From contig CAUYUJ010001316.1 in NCBI GenBank assembly GCA_963575745.1, positions 38,589 to 102,588 on the forward strand: 64,000 nucleotides of DNA, given 5' to 3'. Both the position numbers and the translations under genes were made by a program. The DNA comes from Prorocentrum cordatum (lineage: Eukaryota > Sar > Dinophyceae > Prorocentrales > Prorocentraceae). Positions within the stretch are counted from its first letter, which is position 1. Every line of letters starts with the position of its first letter. The notes below the pieces were generated by a model. It saw only the letters and a program-made list of their open reading frames with translations. It made no database searches and was not told the DNA's origin. This document shows, one piece after another, positions 1 to 9,483 of this stretch.

Positions 1-28
1 TCTTTGTGTGTCCTTTGGCCTCCTTCAG
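1..28 (+). other. probable intron tail and 3' splice site
   Basis: The first 28 bases are pyrimidine-rich and end in TCCTTCAG before a coding-looking GC-rich stretch begins. This fits the end of an intron cut by the window edge, with the exon starting near base 29-31. The open frame continues 5' of this point only by a non-ATG codon, so no true start codon is present. Confidence 0.4.
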
Positions 29-2033
29 AGGTGCGCACCTGCCTGCCGGCCACGAGCTCCTCTCCACCAGCTGCCTGGTGGGCTACGGCGGCCGCCGCGG
101 CCAGGGCTTTGTCACCGGCGGCAAGCTGGCGAAGCTAAAGTGGGGGCAGGACGGGCCCCCGGCGCAGCAGCCAGCTCTGCGCACCCTGATCGGTGTCCCC
201 ATGCTCTTCTTCATCGACGCGCTCGCCATGCGGGGAACAAAAAGTGACTCAACCATAAAAACTCGGAGCTCCGCGCGGATTCCTCGGATCCACGCTGGAC
301 CCCCCTGGCGGCGCCTCCGGCGCCGCCCCTGGCGCGCTCCGCGCGCCAGGGAGGGGGGTCCAGCGCGGATCCAAGAAATTCGCGCGGACCTCAGAGTTTT
401 TATGTTTATGTCAATGTTTGTTCCCCTAGCCATGACGCCCGCCTACGTGCTTTGTCTGGCGATCGTCGACTGGGACTGGGTGCCGTACATGCTCATGCTG
501 GCTATCGTAGGGGAGCACCTCGAGCGCACTGCGCTCGTCGTCCTCACCGTGGTCTTCAAGTGGCTACTGGTAGGGCGCGTGCGCCCGGGTCTGAAGGCGA
601 AGCACGGCAACTGGAGCCGCATGTGCCACTGGGTGGTGGAGACCCTGCTCGAGCGCGATGCCTTCAAGGAGGCGCTGGAGGGATTCATCAACACCGAGGT
701 GCTCAGGCTAGTTTTCGTGCTGCTCGGCGCAACCATCGGCAGACGCGCAAGCATGGACATGATCTCCTGCCGCACCCCCGACCTGCTCACCATCGGGGAC
801 TACATGCTATTCGGGTCCAAGGTGGGCATCGTCTGCGACGACGAGACGAGATGGAAGGGAGTGCAGATGTGCCGCGGCGCCAACGTGCTGGACAACTGTG
901 TGCTCTGCCCCGGCGTCACCGTGGGCCAGCGCGCCATCCTCGGCACCAACACGCTGGCGGCCCCGGGGCAGTATTTCCCGCCAGACACGATCAACACAGG
1001 GAACAAGGGTGGCCAGGCCGTCTTCCTGAGGAAGAAGGGCAGAGGCACCCCCGAGAGCGTGGCCATGGAGGCCGACGCAAATCGGCGGCTGGAGTCGCCG
1101 CTGGTCTGGACGCTGTTCAACGTAGGACTCTGCCTCACTGCTCTGCTGGAGCCGGTCTTCCGATCTGTGAAGACGTTGCCGCTGATGGCGGCGGTCCTTA
1201 TCGCGGAGGACTGGCAGCAAGGACTCGTCATATCTGTGATGTCGATGCTCCTCGAGGAGTTCCTGGAGGCGTTGCTGCTGTTCATACTGAAGTGGTGCAT
1301 GATCGGAAGGTTCCGGGAGCGGAGCGTACCTTTTTTTGGCATCGACCATTTTTTGTGGATGGTGTGGTTGATGATCAGTTGCACCTTCAACCACCTGGAC
1401 GGCTTCCACGGCACCGCGCTGTACAGCTCCTTCCTGCGCGCCATGGGGGCCCAGGTGGGCAGAGACTGCACGCTCTTTGGCTTCACGCTGGAGTTCGACC
1501 TCTTGTCCATCGGTGATCGTGTGAACGTGGGCCTCGACTGCGACAACACGTGCCACACAGTGGAGAACATGATCCTCAAGATGGTCCCGATCAGGCTGGG
1601 CTCCTACAGCACCATGCAGAGGCACAGCTTCGTGATGCCCGGCGCGGAGCTCGGCGAGGGCGCGGTGCTGTTCGAGGAGTCCCAGGTCCTGAAGGGCGAG
1701 ACGGTGCCCCCGAACGAGATCTGGGCCGGCAACCCCGCGGAGCCCACGACGATCCGCCGCCCGCGCCTGTGGGCCGTCCCGCCGGAGGAGCGGCGGCGCG
1801 CCAAGGGAGGGGAGGCAGAGGTCGGGGCGATCGGAAGGGGTGCGGGAAGCTTGGCATCGCTCGGACGTGTGCATTTTTCCTTCGGCGAGGACCACCGAGG
1901 AGCACGCTTGATCATTTGGCGAAAAAGCCACGCACGAAACCGAAACAAACACCGGAAATGGACGTCCGAGCGATGGCGAGGAAGAGGGGGTGCGGGGATC
2001 GTCGGCGTCTCTGCTCCCCCCTCTGCAGCATGA
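29..2033 (+). CDS. Pls/PosA-like membrane/hexapeptide-repeat protein, 3' part of gene (5' truncated)
   Basis: The protein has two similar halves. Each has hydrophobic membrane segments, then a basic KW(L/C)(L/M)(V/I)GR motif (near 555 and 1290), then a left-handed beta-helix of hexapeptide repeats. The first helix lies at about 780-1010. The second is at about 1450-1750 and ends in IWAGNPAEP, a typical closing motif of hexapeptide acyltransferase-like folds. This layout matches the C-terminal region of Pls/PosA-type proteins, in which a peptide-synthetase adenylation and carrier module is joined to a membrane and beta-helix domain that attaches or polymerises amino acids such as lysine. The adenylation part is upstream of the window, so substrate cannot be judged. 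The frame contains an in-frame 198-bp foldback element at 231-428. Removing it joins ALAM to TPAYVL and restores one continuous membrane segment. The last about 60 codons are MITE sequence (1850-1976), so the original C terminus was probably near 1810-1850. Confidence 0.75.
231..428 (+). mobile_element. foldback MITE or introner-like element F1 inside the Pls/PosA-like gene
   Basis: The ends are inverted repeats of about 37 bp: GGGGAACAAA and CATAAAAACTC blocks on the left match TTTGTTCCCC and GAGTTTTTATG on the right. A GC-rich inner stem surrounds CCTGGCG. A 6-bp direct repeat GCCATG flanks it (225-230 and 429-434), as expected for a target-site duplication. Insert plus duplication is 204 bp, a multiple of three, with no stop codon in the host frame. 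It could be spliced out as an introner, but simple GT/GC/GA-AG borders that keep the frame are not evident. It could instead be translated as about 68 extra residues in a membrane region. Confidence 0.75.
1850..1976 (+). mobile_element. MITE family A, copy 1
   Basis: The left end CTTGGCATCGCTCGGACGT pairs with ACGTCCGAGCGATGG on the right. The interior carries the family core (GGCGAGG, GAGGAGCA, CTTGATCATTTGGCGAAAA, CGCACGAAACCGAAACAAA). A short direct repeat GGAAG flanks it. It forms the 3' end of the preceding open frame. Confidence 0.8.
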
Positions 2034-2150
2034 CTCGCCGTCGGCGTCGCCGCGGGCGTCGTCCATGCGAGGCACGGGGGCGCATGTCCGACAGCGACCG
2101 CCGTCGGTTCGGGACAGCGCTTGCTGCTGGGCACCGTGCCCACTGAGCCG
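2015..2150 (-). mobile_element. diverged remnant of foldback family J
   Basis: Read on the minus strand, this stretch closely resembles 20906-21060: the conceptual peptides share MGT(V/M)P, KRCP(E/K)PTA and AATPTAS in the same order. The terminal arm is degraded into a poly-G tract at 2177-2187. It carries no coding function that I recognise. Confidence 0.55.
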
Positions 2151-2233
2151 CACCCGCTGCAAGCGTTCCGAAGTGGGGGGGGGGGGTTCGCTCAAGGTTC
2201 AGAGGTTCCTCGGCCTCGGGAGGAGTGCTCTGG

Positions 2234-2395
2234 TCAGGAGGGAAAAAAAAACACACAGACACAATTCATCGTCGATTCCCCAGAAAATATGGGAAAATAT
2301 GGGAAGTGGGGGGGAAGACGAACACCCAGAAAATATGGGAAAATATGGGGAATATTTGCATTCGTGTATTTATCTGTGTGTCCTGGGGCCCCTTT
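2234..2395 (+). mobile_element. MITE-like element family B, copy 1
   Basis: It begins TCAGGAGGGAAAAA and ends CCTGGGGCCCCTT. Inside it has ACACACAGACACAATT, AATCGTCGATTCCC-like sequence and two AAAATATGGGAAAATATGGG doublets. The same 160-bp order occurs at 3363-3525 and 20619-20776. The ends are only loosely inverted repeats. Copy 2 defines the borders by its target-site duplication. Confidence 0.75.
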
Positions 2396-2557
2396 ATATG
2401 GGCCGTTTCCCGCCGCCTTGGAGAGGGACTGCGCCTCGGACTCCGGGGTCCAGCGAGAAGGAGGCACGCGCACGGCTGCGTACAGGAGCACGGCCCCGCC
2501 CCCACACCGCCAGCCTCGTGTCACGAACGCTCGCGCAGAAGGAATACAGTGAGCGGC
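2396..2557. other. intervening GC-rich sequence
   Basis: No gene, RNA or repeat family recognised. Confidence 0.5.
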
Positions 2558-2721
2558 TTGAATAAGGAACACTTACTTTTCAAAAGGGACTCGGTCGTTC
2601 CTGAGGCTTGCATGCCTTATTTACAGTTCCTTATGCGTTATTTGTTATGTATCGTTCCTTATGCGTTATTCCTTGGGATACAAAGGGGCTTCGTTCCTTA
2701 TATTTATCGTTCCTTAGGTCA
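2558..2721 (+). mobile_element. foldback element family I, copy 1
   Basis: It starts TTGAATAAGGAAC and ends GTTCCTTAGGTCA, a short inverted repeat. Inside, GTTCCTTATGCGTTAT-type motifs recur four times. A second copy with the same ends lies at 31479-31630. It is AT-richer than its surroundings. Confidence 0.55.
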
Positions 2722-2829
2722 GGCCGATGACTGTTCCCTCGAAACCAGCGAAGATCCTGTACACGTCAGGATGGGTCTCGGGATGAGGGGGCCGAGCGGT
2801 CTTACACCATCCTTGGGTGCGTGAGTAAA

Positions 2830-3130
2830 CCAGGGCTCCGTGGCCCAGATTCTGCCTGGTCGTTGTACGTTGTCGTCGTCGTCGTCGTGCCCTCCGAGAC
2901 CAGCCCGCGCGCCCGCGACCCGCCAACGCCCGCCCCCCTCACCCTCCTCGGCAATCGCGCGGCGCTGCGTGCGTGCTCTCTCTCGCTCCTGTTTTTTGCT
3001 TCTCCCTCCGCCGCGCTGCCGTGAGGAGCCGCGGGCCCTCGCGCCGGTGAGCATCGCCGTCGTCACCCCGGCGGACGACCAGAACGACCTGAGCGCGCCG
3101 CTGCTCTCGGTGGGCGCCGCCGCGGTGTGA
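2830..3130 (+). CDS. possible terminal coding exon (unrecognised)
   Basis: The last about 35 codons of this frame (3024-3130) read as ordinary protein ending SAPLLSVGAAAV and a TGA stop, with a hydrophilic then small-hydrophobic composition unlike the repeats around it. It could be the displaced last exon of the Pls/PosA-like gene, separated by the transposon cluster, or of another gene. No domain is recognised. The upstream part contains a (GTC)n run and is unlikely to be coding. Confidence 0.2.
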
Positions 3131-3315
3131 GGTGCCGACCGCGGGCCGCCCCCCGTGGCTCCGGGGCCTCCCCGTTGGGGCTCGGAGCAGAGGGGATGGC
3201 GGAGGAGCGGGCCGCCTCGCCGAGGCGTCGGCGGTGCGGCGTGGCAGGCGGAGCCCGGCGCTCTGCGCGTTTGGGCGCCGCCGAGGCAGCGCCGACGCCG
3301 CCGGCGCACTGCTCT

Positions 3316-3610
3316 TGGCATCGCTCGGACGTGTGCATTGTTCCTTTGGCGGGGGCCATCGATCAGGAGGGGAAAAAACACACAGACACAATTAATCGTC
3401 GATTCCCAGGACAATATGGGAAAATATGGGAAGTGGGGGGGAAGACAAAAACCCAGAAAATATGGGGAAATATGGGGAACATTTTTATTTGTGTGTATTT
3501 ATTTGTGTGTCCTGGGGCCCCTTCAATCGAGGAGCATCCTTGATCAGTTGGCGAAAAGGCAACGCACGACACCGAAAAGAGCACAGGGAGTGGACGTCCG
3601 AGCGATGCCA
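3316..3610 (+). mobile_element. MITE family A, copy 2, interrupted by a family B element
   Basis: The termini TGGCATCGCTCGGACGT (3317-3333) and ACGTCCGAGCGATGCCA (3594-3610) form a perfect 17-bp inverted repeat. The interior matches other A copies except for a 163-bp insertion between 3363 and 3525. Confidence 0.85.
3363..3525 (+). mobile_element. MITE-like element family B, copy 2, nested in A copy 2
   Basis: It is flanked by a perfect 5-bp direct repeat ATCGA (3358-3362 and 3526-3530). One ATCGA is part of the uninterrupted A consensus (CCATCGAGGAGC). This proves insertion of B into A and fixes the borders of B at TCAGGAGG and CCCCTTCA. Confidence 0.85.
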
Positions 3611-3616
3611 GGTGCT

Positions 3617-3715
3617 GGTGCATCGCCGGTGCATCGCCGGTGCACTGCCGCTGCATCGCCGATGCGGCGCGACCCCCAGACCCCATCTACTCCGACACCC
3701 CATCTGGGAGGCCTC
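3617..3715 (+). mobile_element. family D element, right half only
   Basis: A run of GATGCATCGCCG-like units is followed by GATGCGGCGCGA, CCCCATCTACTCCGA and CATCTGGGAGGCCT. This is the right half of the full family D copies at 20102 and 52281. Confidence 0.6.
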
Positions 3716-3799
3716 CAGTGGCGCAGTGTGCTGGGCCGGCGCCGCTCGCCCGCGCACGCGTCGCTCCGAGGCAGGGGCCGGTGCACCACCTCAAAGAGC

Positions 3800-4083
3800 T
3801 TGGCATTGCGCGGACGTGTGCATCTTACCAGCCTCGAACGTATCCCTATCCCTAAGATCGACACGCCAAAAGGCGATGACAATCTTAGGGATTCGCCCTC
3901 AAAAAATAAGGGAATCCCTAAGATTGGCATCGTGATGAGGAGATGCCCAACATAGGGATAGGGATATGTTCCAGGCTGGTAAGCATCTGTTCTCGGCGGG
4001 GACCCTCGAGGAGCATCGAGCCAAGCAAAGATCACGCACGACGCCGGAACATGTACGGGGAAGCGGCGTCCGAGCGATGGCAA
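3800..4083 (+). mobile_element. MITE family A, copy 3, interrupted by element C
   Basis: The left end TTGGCATTGCGCGGACG and right end GCGTCCGAGCGATGGCA are a diverged A terminal pair. The A core GACCCTCGAGGAGCATCGAG follows the insertion. A separate element occupies 3825-3982. Confidence 0.8.
3825..3982 (+). mobile_element. foldback MITE C, nested in A copy 3
   Basis: The terminal inverted repeats are about 29 bp with two mismatches: TTACCAGCCT and TATCCCTATCCCT on the left match AGGGATAGGGATA and AGGCTGGTAA on the right. A perfect 5-bp target-site duplication GCATC lies at 3820-3824 and 3983-3987. Inside, CCTAAGAT/ATCTTAGG blocks repeat in both orientations, so the single strand can fold into several hairpins. 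It is the only copy in this window. Confidence 0.85.
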
Positions 4084-4618
4084 GAGAAGACACAATTGCA
4101 CAACAGATTCTTCAGGCTTGCGCCGCATCCAGCGACCCCCTGTACTGTCGTTCGCGTCTTGGGTGGGGGCGGGGGGTCGGGGGGCAGGAGGAGGAAGACG
4201 ATCGACGAGAACGGGGAGGAACAAGACTTCGCATCGTGTCAAAAACGCGGCGTCTTTTGTTGGGGGGGGGGGCTGTTTTCTGCTTCCGGGAGCCTTCGAC
4301 GGGCCCTAGAACTGTCGAAACATTGGTCGTGATGAGAAGCTGGGGAGGGGGTCTGGACCTCTGTGGCCGAAGTCACGACGACATCACGACGTCTGAGGTC
4401 AGGGCAAAGGGAGTGTGGGCGGGAGGCCCCAGGACGCTTAGGAGCACCCTTGGGGACAACGAGAGCTTCCCCGGGAGGACTTCTCGTCCCGGTCTTGTTC
4501 CCAATCATCTCGTGGTGTTTAGTCCTGGTTTTGAAGAGACGGTCCCCGCGTCTCCTTCCTCCCGCTGCCCGCCCTCCTCCCAGTGATCGGCACCATTTCC
4601 ATTATCATCACCCCTCAC
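4084..4618. other. unrecognised GC-rich stretch
   Basis: Open frames run through in several phases, but none has a recognisable domain. Poly-G tracts sit at 4174-4182 and 4261-4271. No RNA gene seen. Confidence 0.4.
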
Positions 4619-7240
4619 ACACTTCGTGGTCCCATAGGGAGCTCCACCGAAGGCCCCAGTGGGGGTGGCCACACGCGTCCGCCACACCCAGTACAGCGCT
4701 TCCTGGCCACATAGGGAGCTCCACCTAAGGCCCGTGTGGGGGTGGCCACATGCGTCCGCCACACCCGGTACAGCGTTTCGTGGGGCGCCATAGGGAGCTC
4801 TACCGAAGGCCCCAGGTGGGGTGGCCACATGCATCCGCCACACCCAGTACGGCGTTTCGTGGCCCCATAGGGAACCCCACCTAAGGCCCCAGTGGGGGTG
4901 GCCACAGTCGTCCGCCACACCCAGTACAGCGTTTCGTGGCCCCGACGGGAGCTCCACCTAAGGCCCCAGTGGGGGTGGCCACATGCGTCCGACACACCCA
5001 TCACAGTGCTTCGTGGCCCCATATGGAGCTCCATCTGCGGCCGCCACACCCCGTACAACGCTTCGTGGCCCCATTGGGAACTCCACAGAAGGGCCCAGGT
5101 GGGGTGGCCACATGCGTCCGCCACACCCAGTGCATCGTTTCGTGGCCCCATAGGAAATTTCACCTAAGGCTCCAGTGAGTGTTACCACATGCGTCAGCCA
5201 CACCCAGTACAGCGTTCCGTGACCCCATAGGGAGCCCCACCCAAGGCCCAAGTGTGAGTGGCCACATGCGTCCGCCATACCCAGCACAGCGCTTCTTGGC
5301 CCCATAGGGAGCTCCACCTAAGGCCCCAGTGTGAGTGGCCACATGCGTCCGCCACACCCAGTACAGCGTTCCGTGGCGCCATAGAGAGCTCCACCCAGGG
5401 CCCCAGTGGGTGTGGCCACATGCGTCCGCCACACCCCGTACAACGCTTCGTGGCCCCATACGGAGCTCCACCCAAGGCCCCAGTGTGAGTGGCCACATGC
5501 GTCCGCCACACCCAGTGCAGCGTTTCTTGGCCCCCAAGGGAGCTCCACCTAAGGGCCCAGGTGGGGTGGTCACAGTCGTCCGCCACACCCAGTACGGCGT
5601 TTCGTGGCCCCATAGGGAGCTCCACCTAAGGCCCCAGTGGGGGTGGCCACAGTCGTCCGCCACACCCAGCACGGCGTTTCGTGGCCCCATATGGAGCTCC
5701 ACCTAAGGCCCCAGTGGGGGTGGCCACATGCGTCCGCCACACCCATTACAGCGCTTCGTGGCACCATATGGAGCTCCATCTGCGGCCCCAGTGGGGGTGG
5801 CCACATGCGTCTGCCACACCCAGTACAGCGCTTCGTGGCCCCATAGGGAGCTCCACAGAAGGGCCCAGGTGGGGTGGCCACGTGCGTCCGCCACACCCAG
5901 TACAGCGTGTCTTGGCCCCAAGGAGGTCTCCACATAAGGCCCCAGTGGGGGTTGCCACATGCGTCCGCCACACCCAGTGCAGCGTTCCGTGGCGTGATAG
6001 GGAGCCCCACCCAAGGCCCAGGTGGGGATGGCCACATGCATTCGCCACACCCAGTACAGCGCTTCTTGGCCCCATAGAGAGCTCCACCCAAGGCCCCAGT
6101 GTGAGTGGCCACATGCGTCCGTCACACCCAGTACAGCGTTCCGTGGCCCCATAGAGAGCTCCACCTAAGGCCCCAGTGTGAGTGGCCACATGCGTCCGCC
6201 ACACCCAGTGCAGCGTTTCTTGGCCCCCAAGAGAGCTCCACCTAAGGCCCCTGTGTGAGTGGCCACATGCGTCCACCACACCCAATACAGCGTTTTTGGG
6301 GGCCTCATGGGGAGCTCCACGCAAAGCCCCAATAGGCTGGCCACATGCGTCCGCCACACCCAGTACAGCTCTTCGTGGCCCCATAGGGAGCTCCATCCAA
6401 GGCCCCAGTGGGGGTGGCCACATGCGTTCTCCACACCTGAGTTTCGTTGCCCCATAGGGAGCTTCACCCGAGGCCCCAGTGGGGGTGGCCACATGCGTCA
6501 GCCACACCCAGAACAGCGCTACGTGGCACCATAGGGAGCTACACCCAAGGCCCCAGTGTGAGTGGCCACATGCGTCCGCCACACCCAGTACAGCGCTTCG
6601 TGGCCCCATAGGGAGCTCCACCCAAAGCCGCAGTGGGGGTTGCCACATGCGTCAGCGACACCCAGTACAGCGTTTCTTGGCCCCATAGGGAGCTCCACCT
6701 AAGGCCCAAGTGGGGGTGGCCACATGCGTCCGCCACACCCAGTGCAGCGTTTCTTGGCCCCCAAGAGAGCTCCACCTAAGGCCCCTGTGTGAGTGGCCAC
6801 ATGCGTCCGCCACACCCAGTACAGCGTTCCGTGGCGCCATAGAGAGCTCCACCCAAGGCCCCAGTGGGTGTGGCCACATGCGTCCGCCACACCCCGTACA
6901 GCTCTTCGTGGCCCCATAGGGAGCTCCACCCAAGGCCCCAGCGTGAGTGGCCACATGCGTCCGCCACACCCAGTACAGCGTTGCGTGGCATGCGTCCGCC
7001 ACACCCAGTACAGCGCCTCGTGGCCCCATAGGGAGCTACACGCAAGGCCCCAGTGAGGGTGGCCACGTGCGCCCGCCACACCCAGTACAGCGCCTCGTGG
7101 CCCCATAGGGAGCTCTACCTAAGGCCCCAGTGGGGGTGGCCACATGCGTCAGCCACCCGGGACGGCGTTTCGTGGCCCATAGGGAGCCCCACCGAAGGCC
7201 CCTTGGGCACCGCCCGCATGCGTCTCCTCCACCCATTACG
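4619..7240 (+). repeat. 78-bp satellite array, about 33 units
   Basis: The unit runs GTGGCCACATGCGTCCGCCACACCC..., CAGTACAGCG, TTCGTGGCCCCATAG, GGAGCTCCACC, TAAGGCCCCAGTGGGG. Successive GGTGGCC landmarks at 4664, 4741, 4820 and 4898 are spaced 77-79 bp. Each unit carries two palindromes, GTGGCCAC and GGAGCTCC. Two shortened units (near 5036 and 6985) skip the segment between two GCGTCCGCC-like boxes. Because 78 is 26 codons, long open frames exist on both strands. They have no start context or domain, so I do not call genes. Confidence 0.9.
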
Positions 7241-7749
7241 CATGGGCCCTACTGCATGTGGTTGGGTCCTTCGCCAGGATAGTTTTTGAGGGCCCTGGGG
7301 TTCGACAGTGGCCCCCAGGAGGAGGAGGAGGAGGAGGGGAAGAGGACGTGGGAAAGTGAACGAAAGGAGGGCGCTTTGGCTGGGGGCGTCCTGGGCCAGA
7401 CGATCGAAGTAATCGTTGGAGTCCCCAATGTGAACGGTTCTTGGGACTGCTCTAAAGCCGTCGGAAACCATCTGGGAAGCCTCTTGGGCCGTCGTCGGGG
7501 TCTGTGGGGCAGTCTTGAAGCTTCATTGCCGTCTTTGGGTGATCGTGGGGGGCCTTTTGCGACCGCGGTCGGGCTCCGGAACCGTCGAATCTGTCGGTGC
7601 CGTCGCTCCATCCGCTACCGTGCCTGGGTCGTGGTTGAGAGGCCACTCGGATGGCTGACTGGGTATCCCAGGAGGCCTCTCGGTGGCTTCCTGGAGACAG
7701 TTTGTGGGTTTCTTGGGGGCCCCCTGGGAGCTTCTTGAGGCCTCCTGAC
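7241..7749. other. intervening sequence with GGA run and start of dispersed repeat E
   Basis: A (GGA)n run at 7317-7337 is followed by 'CTTGGGGGCCCCCTGGGAGCTTCTTG' style sequence typical of dispersed repeat E. No gene recognised. Confidence 0.4.
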
Positions 7750-7879
7750 TTGGCATCGCTCGGACGTGTGCATTTTTCTTTCGGCGAGGGCCATCGAGGA
7801 GCATCCTTGATCATTTGGCGAAAAAAAACACGCACGAAACCGAAACAAGCACAGGGAATGGACGTCCGAGCGATGGCCA
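7750..7879 (+). mobile_element. MITE family A, copy 4
   Basis: TTGGCATCGCTCGGACGTG on the left and ACGTCCGAGCGATGGCCA on the right enclose an uninterrupted core close to the consensus (CCATCGAGGAGCATCCTTGA, then TTGGCG plus an A-run). Length is about 130 bp. Confidence 0.85.
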
Positions 7880-7919
7880 GCTGGGGCTTGTGGGAGCTTT
7901 GTCAGGGCTCTGAGGGGCC

Positions 7920-8300
7920 TGAGGGCGTCTGGGGGCCGCAGGCTCAACATGTCTGTTCAAGTTCCCCCTCAGGGCGCCCTCTTGGGGCCGTTTCGGGGCC
8001 GTCGGAAGCCAGCAGGGGAGCGTTGTTGCCCGTCTTGGAACCCTTCTGGGGGGCCTTTTTTGTGGTGCCGGGGCGTCGTGGGGGCCTCGTGAGCCATCTT
8101 AGACATTGTGGAAGCCGCAGGGGCGAATAGGCTGACAAAAATTGGTTTTCCCGAGGGATTGGAACGATTTGCTCCTGTTTGTGGGTTTCTTGGGGGCCTC
8201 CTGGGAGCTTCTTGGGGCCCTGGGGCCTCCGGGGGACTCTGCTGGGGCGCCTTGGGGCCTCCGTGGAGCGTCTGCGGGCCGCAGGCTCAATATGCCCGTT
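7920..8300 (+). repeat. dispersed repeat E, left arm of an inverted pair
   Basis: The order GGCTCAACATGTCTGTTC, GGCGCCCTCTTGGGGCCG, GGAAGCCAGCAGGGGAGCG, GAAGCCGCAGGGGCGAATAG and GGATTGGAACGAT recurs in reverse complement at 9970-10330. Parts recur at 38740-39000. I see no coding capacity or terminal repeats, so its class is unknown. Confidence 0.7.
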
Positions 8301-8645
8301 CGAGGCAGGGCCAGGCAGGGTGTGCCGGGTGTGCCAGTGCAGGGTGTGCGCAGTCGTGCGAGGCATCGCGTGCCAGGCAGAGTGCGCGCAGTCGTGCCAG
8401 TGCAGGGTGTGCTTGGCATCGCTCGGACGTGTGCATTTTTCCTTCGGCGAGGGCCATCGAGGAGCATCCTTGATCATTTGGCGAAAAAACACGCACGAAA
8501 CCGAAACAAACACAGGGAATGAGCGTGCGAGCGATGGCGAGAGGGTGTGCGCAGTCGTGTAAGGGCAGGGTGCGCGCAGTCGCGCCAGGCAGCGCGTGCC
8601 AGGCAGGGTGTGCCAGGCAGGGCGCGCCGGTTGGGCGGCTCCGAC
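8300..8645 (+). repeat. GGTGTGCCAGGCAGG minisatellite, left block
   Basis: Imperfect units of GTGCCAGTGCAGGGTGTGC, GCAGTCGTGCCAGGCAG and similar. The same unit fills 10330-11160. A MITE A copy interrupts it at 8413-8538. Confidence 0.75.
8413..8538 (+). mobile_element. MITE family A, copy 5, inserted in the minisatellite
   Basis: The left end TTGGCATCGCTCGGACGTG is intact. The right end GAGCGTGCGAGCGATGGC has mutated. GGGTGTGC occurs on both sides, which may be a duplicated target or simply the minisatellite unit. Confidence 0.85.
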
Positions 8646-8646
8646 T

Positions 8647-8870
8647 CCGACGACTCCTCTATCCCTCCTCTTTTCTCCTCCCCCTCCCCCCCCTCTTTTC
8701 TCCCTTTCTCCTCCTCCCTCCCCCCCCCCTTTCTCCTCCCCCTCCCCCTTTCTCCTCCTCCTCCCTCCTCCTTTCCCCTCCGTTCTCCTCCCTCCTCCTC
8801 CCTTCTCCTTTCTCCTCCTTTCTCCTCCTCCCTCCTCCTTTCTCCTCCTTTCTCCTCCCCCCCCCCCCCG
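8647..8870 (+). repeat. polypyrimidine tract (CTCCTCC/TTTCTCC)n
   Basis: About 220 bp of almost pure C and T with mirror symmetry in places. The mirrored purine strand could form triplex DNA. Not coding. Confidence 0.9.
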
Positions 8871-9115
8871 GACGACGACAACGATGACGACGACGACGGC
8901 GACCCTACATGATGACGATGAGGCAGCGATAGCTTCGACGCGACCGAAGATGCTGGCGATGGTGCTGACGATGGTGACGACGATGAGGCAAATCCAACGA
9001 TGACGGTGAGGCTGAGGACGAGGATGATGACAGCGATACAGGTGATGACGCTGACGATGATGACGACGATGGCAGTGATGGCGACGAGGATGAGGATGAA
9101 CACTACGAAAAGAAA
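8871..9115 (+). repeat. imperfect GAC/GAT array
   Basis: Repeated GACGAC, GATGAC and GATGAG triplets decaying toward the 3' side. It is followed by the shared segment at 9150-9235. Confidence 0.75.
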
Positions 9116-9149
9116 CCATTATGAGCCTGCAGGCATGCAGTTTCATAGT

Positions 9150-9235
9150 GCGACTCTGGGTATGCATGCATGCAGGTCGATAGGCGGGCCAAAACGGAAC
9201 ACTCTTGGAACACTTGGTTTGTCATCTACCGTAAT
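9150..9235 (+). repeat. segment shared with 12150-12228
   Basis: It contains GCATGCA, GGGCCAAAAC, GGAAC, TTGGAACACTTGG and GTCATCTACCGTA in the same order as 12150-12228. In both places it follows immediately after a GAT/CAT-rich array. This may be the tail of a dispersed element whose body is the microsatellite. Confidence 0.5.
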
Positions 9236-9424
9236 TACCCGCCGCCTGGCGAGGTCCCGAATCTCGACTCCCCCACGCAATGTCTCTAGAGGAACACAAA
9301 CGGCATAAACTTAGGTTGGGCCTGGTCAAGACATGATCAAAACATCGTCCCCATCTTTTTTTTGATTATTGGAGAGGCCTGACGGCCGGTGCCGCCGACC
9401 CTGATCGAAAGGGCTAGGAGTGGG

Positions 9425-9475
9425 GAGAGGAAGCGGAGGAGGAGGCGGAGGAGGAGGAGGAGGAGGCCATTTTTT
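9425..9475 (+). repeat. polypurine (GGAGGA)n tract
   Basis: Short GGAGGCGGAGGA-rich tract before a TTTTTTGATTATTTTGG segment. Confidence 0.7.
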
Positions 9476-9483
9476 TGATTATT

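Noticed and set aside
4619-7240. Overlapping frames of up to 300 codons in the satellite
   Set aside because: The period of 78 bp keeps any stop-free frame open. There is no start context, domain or coding bias.
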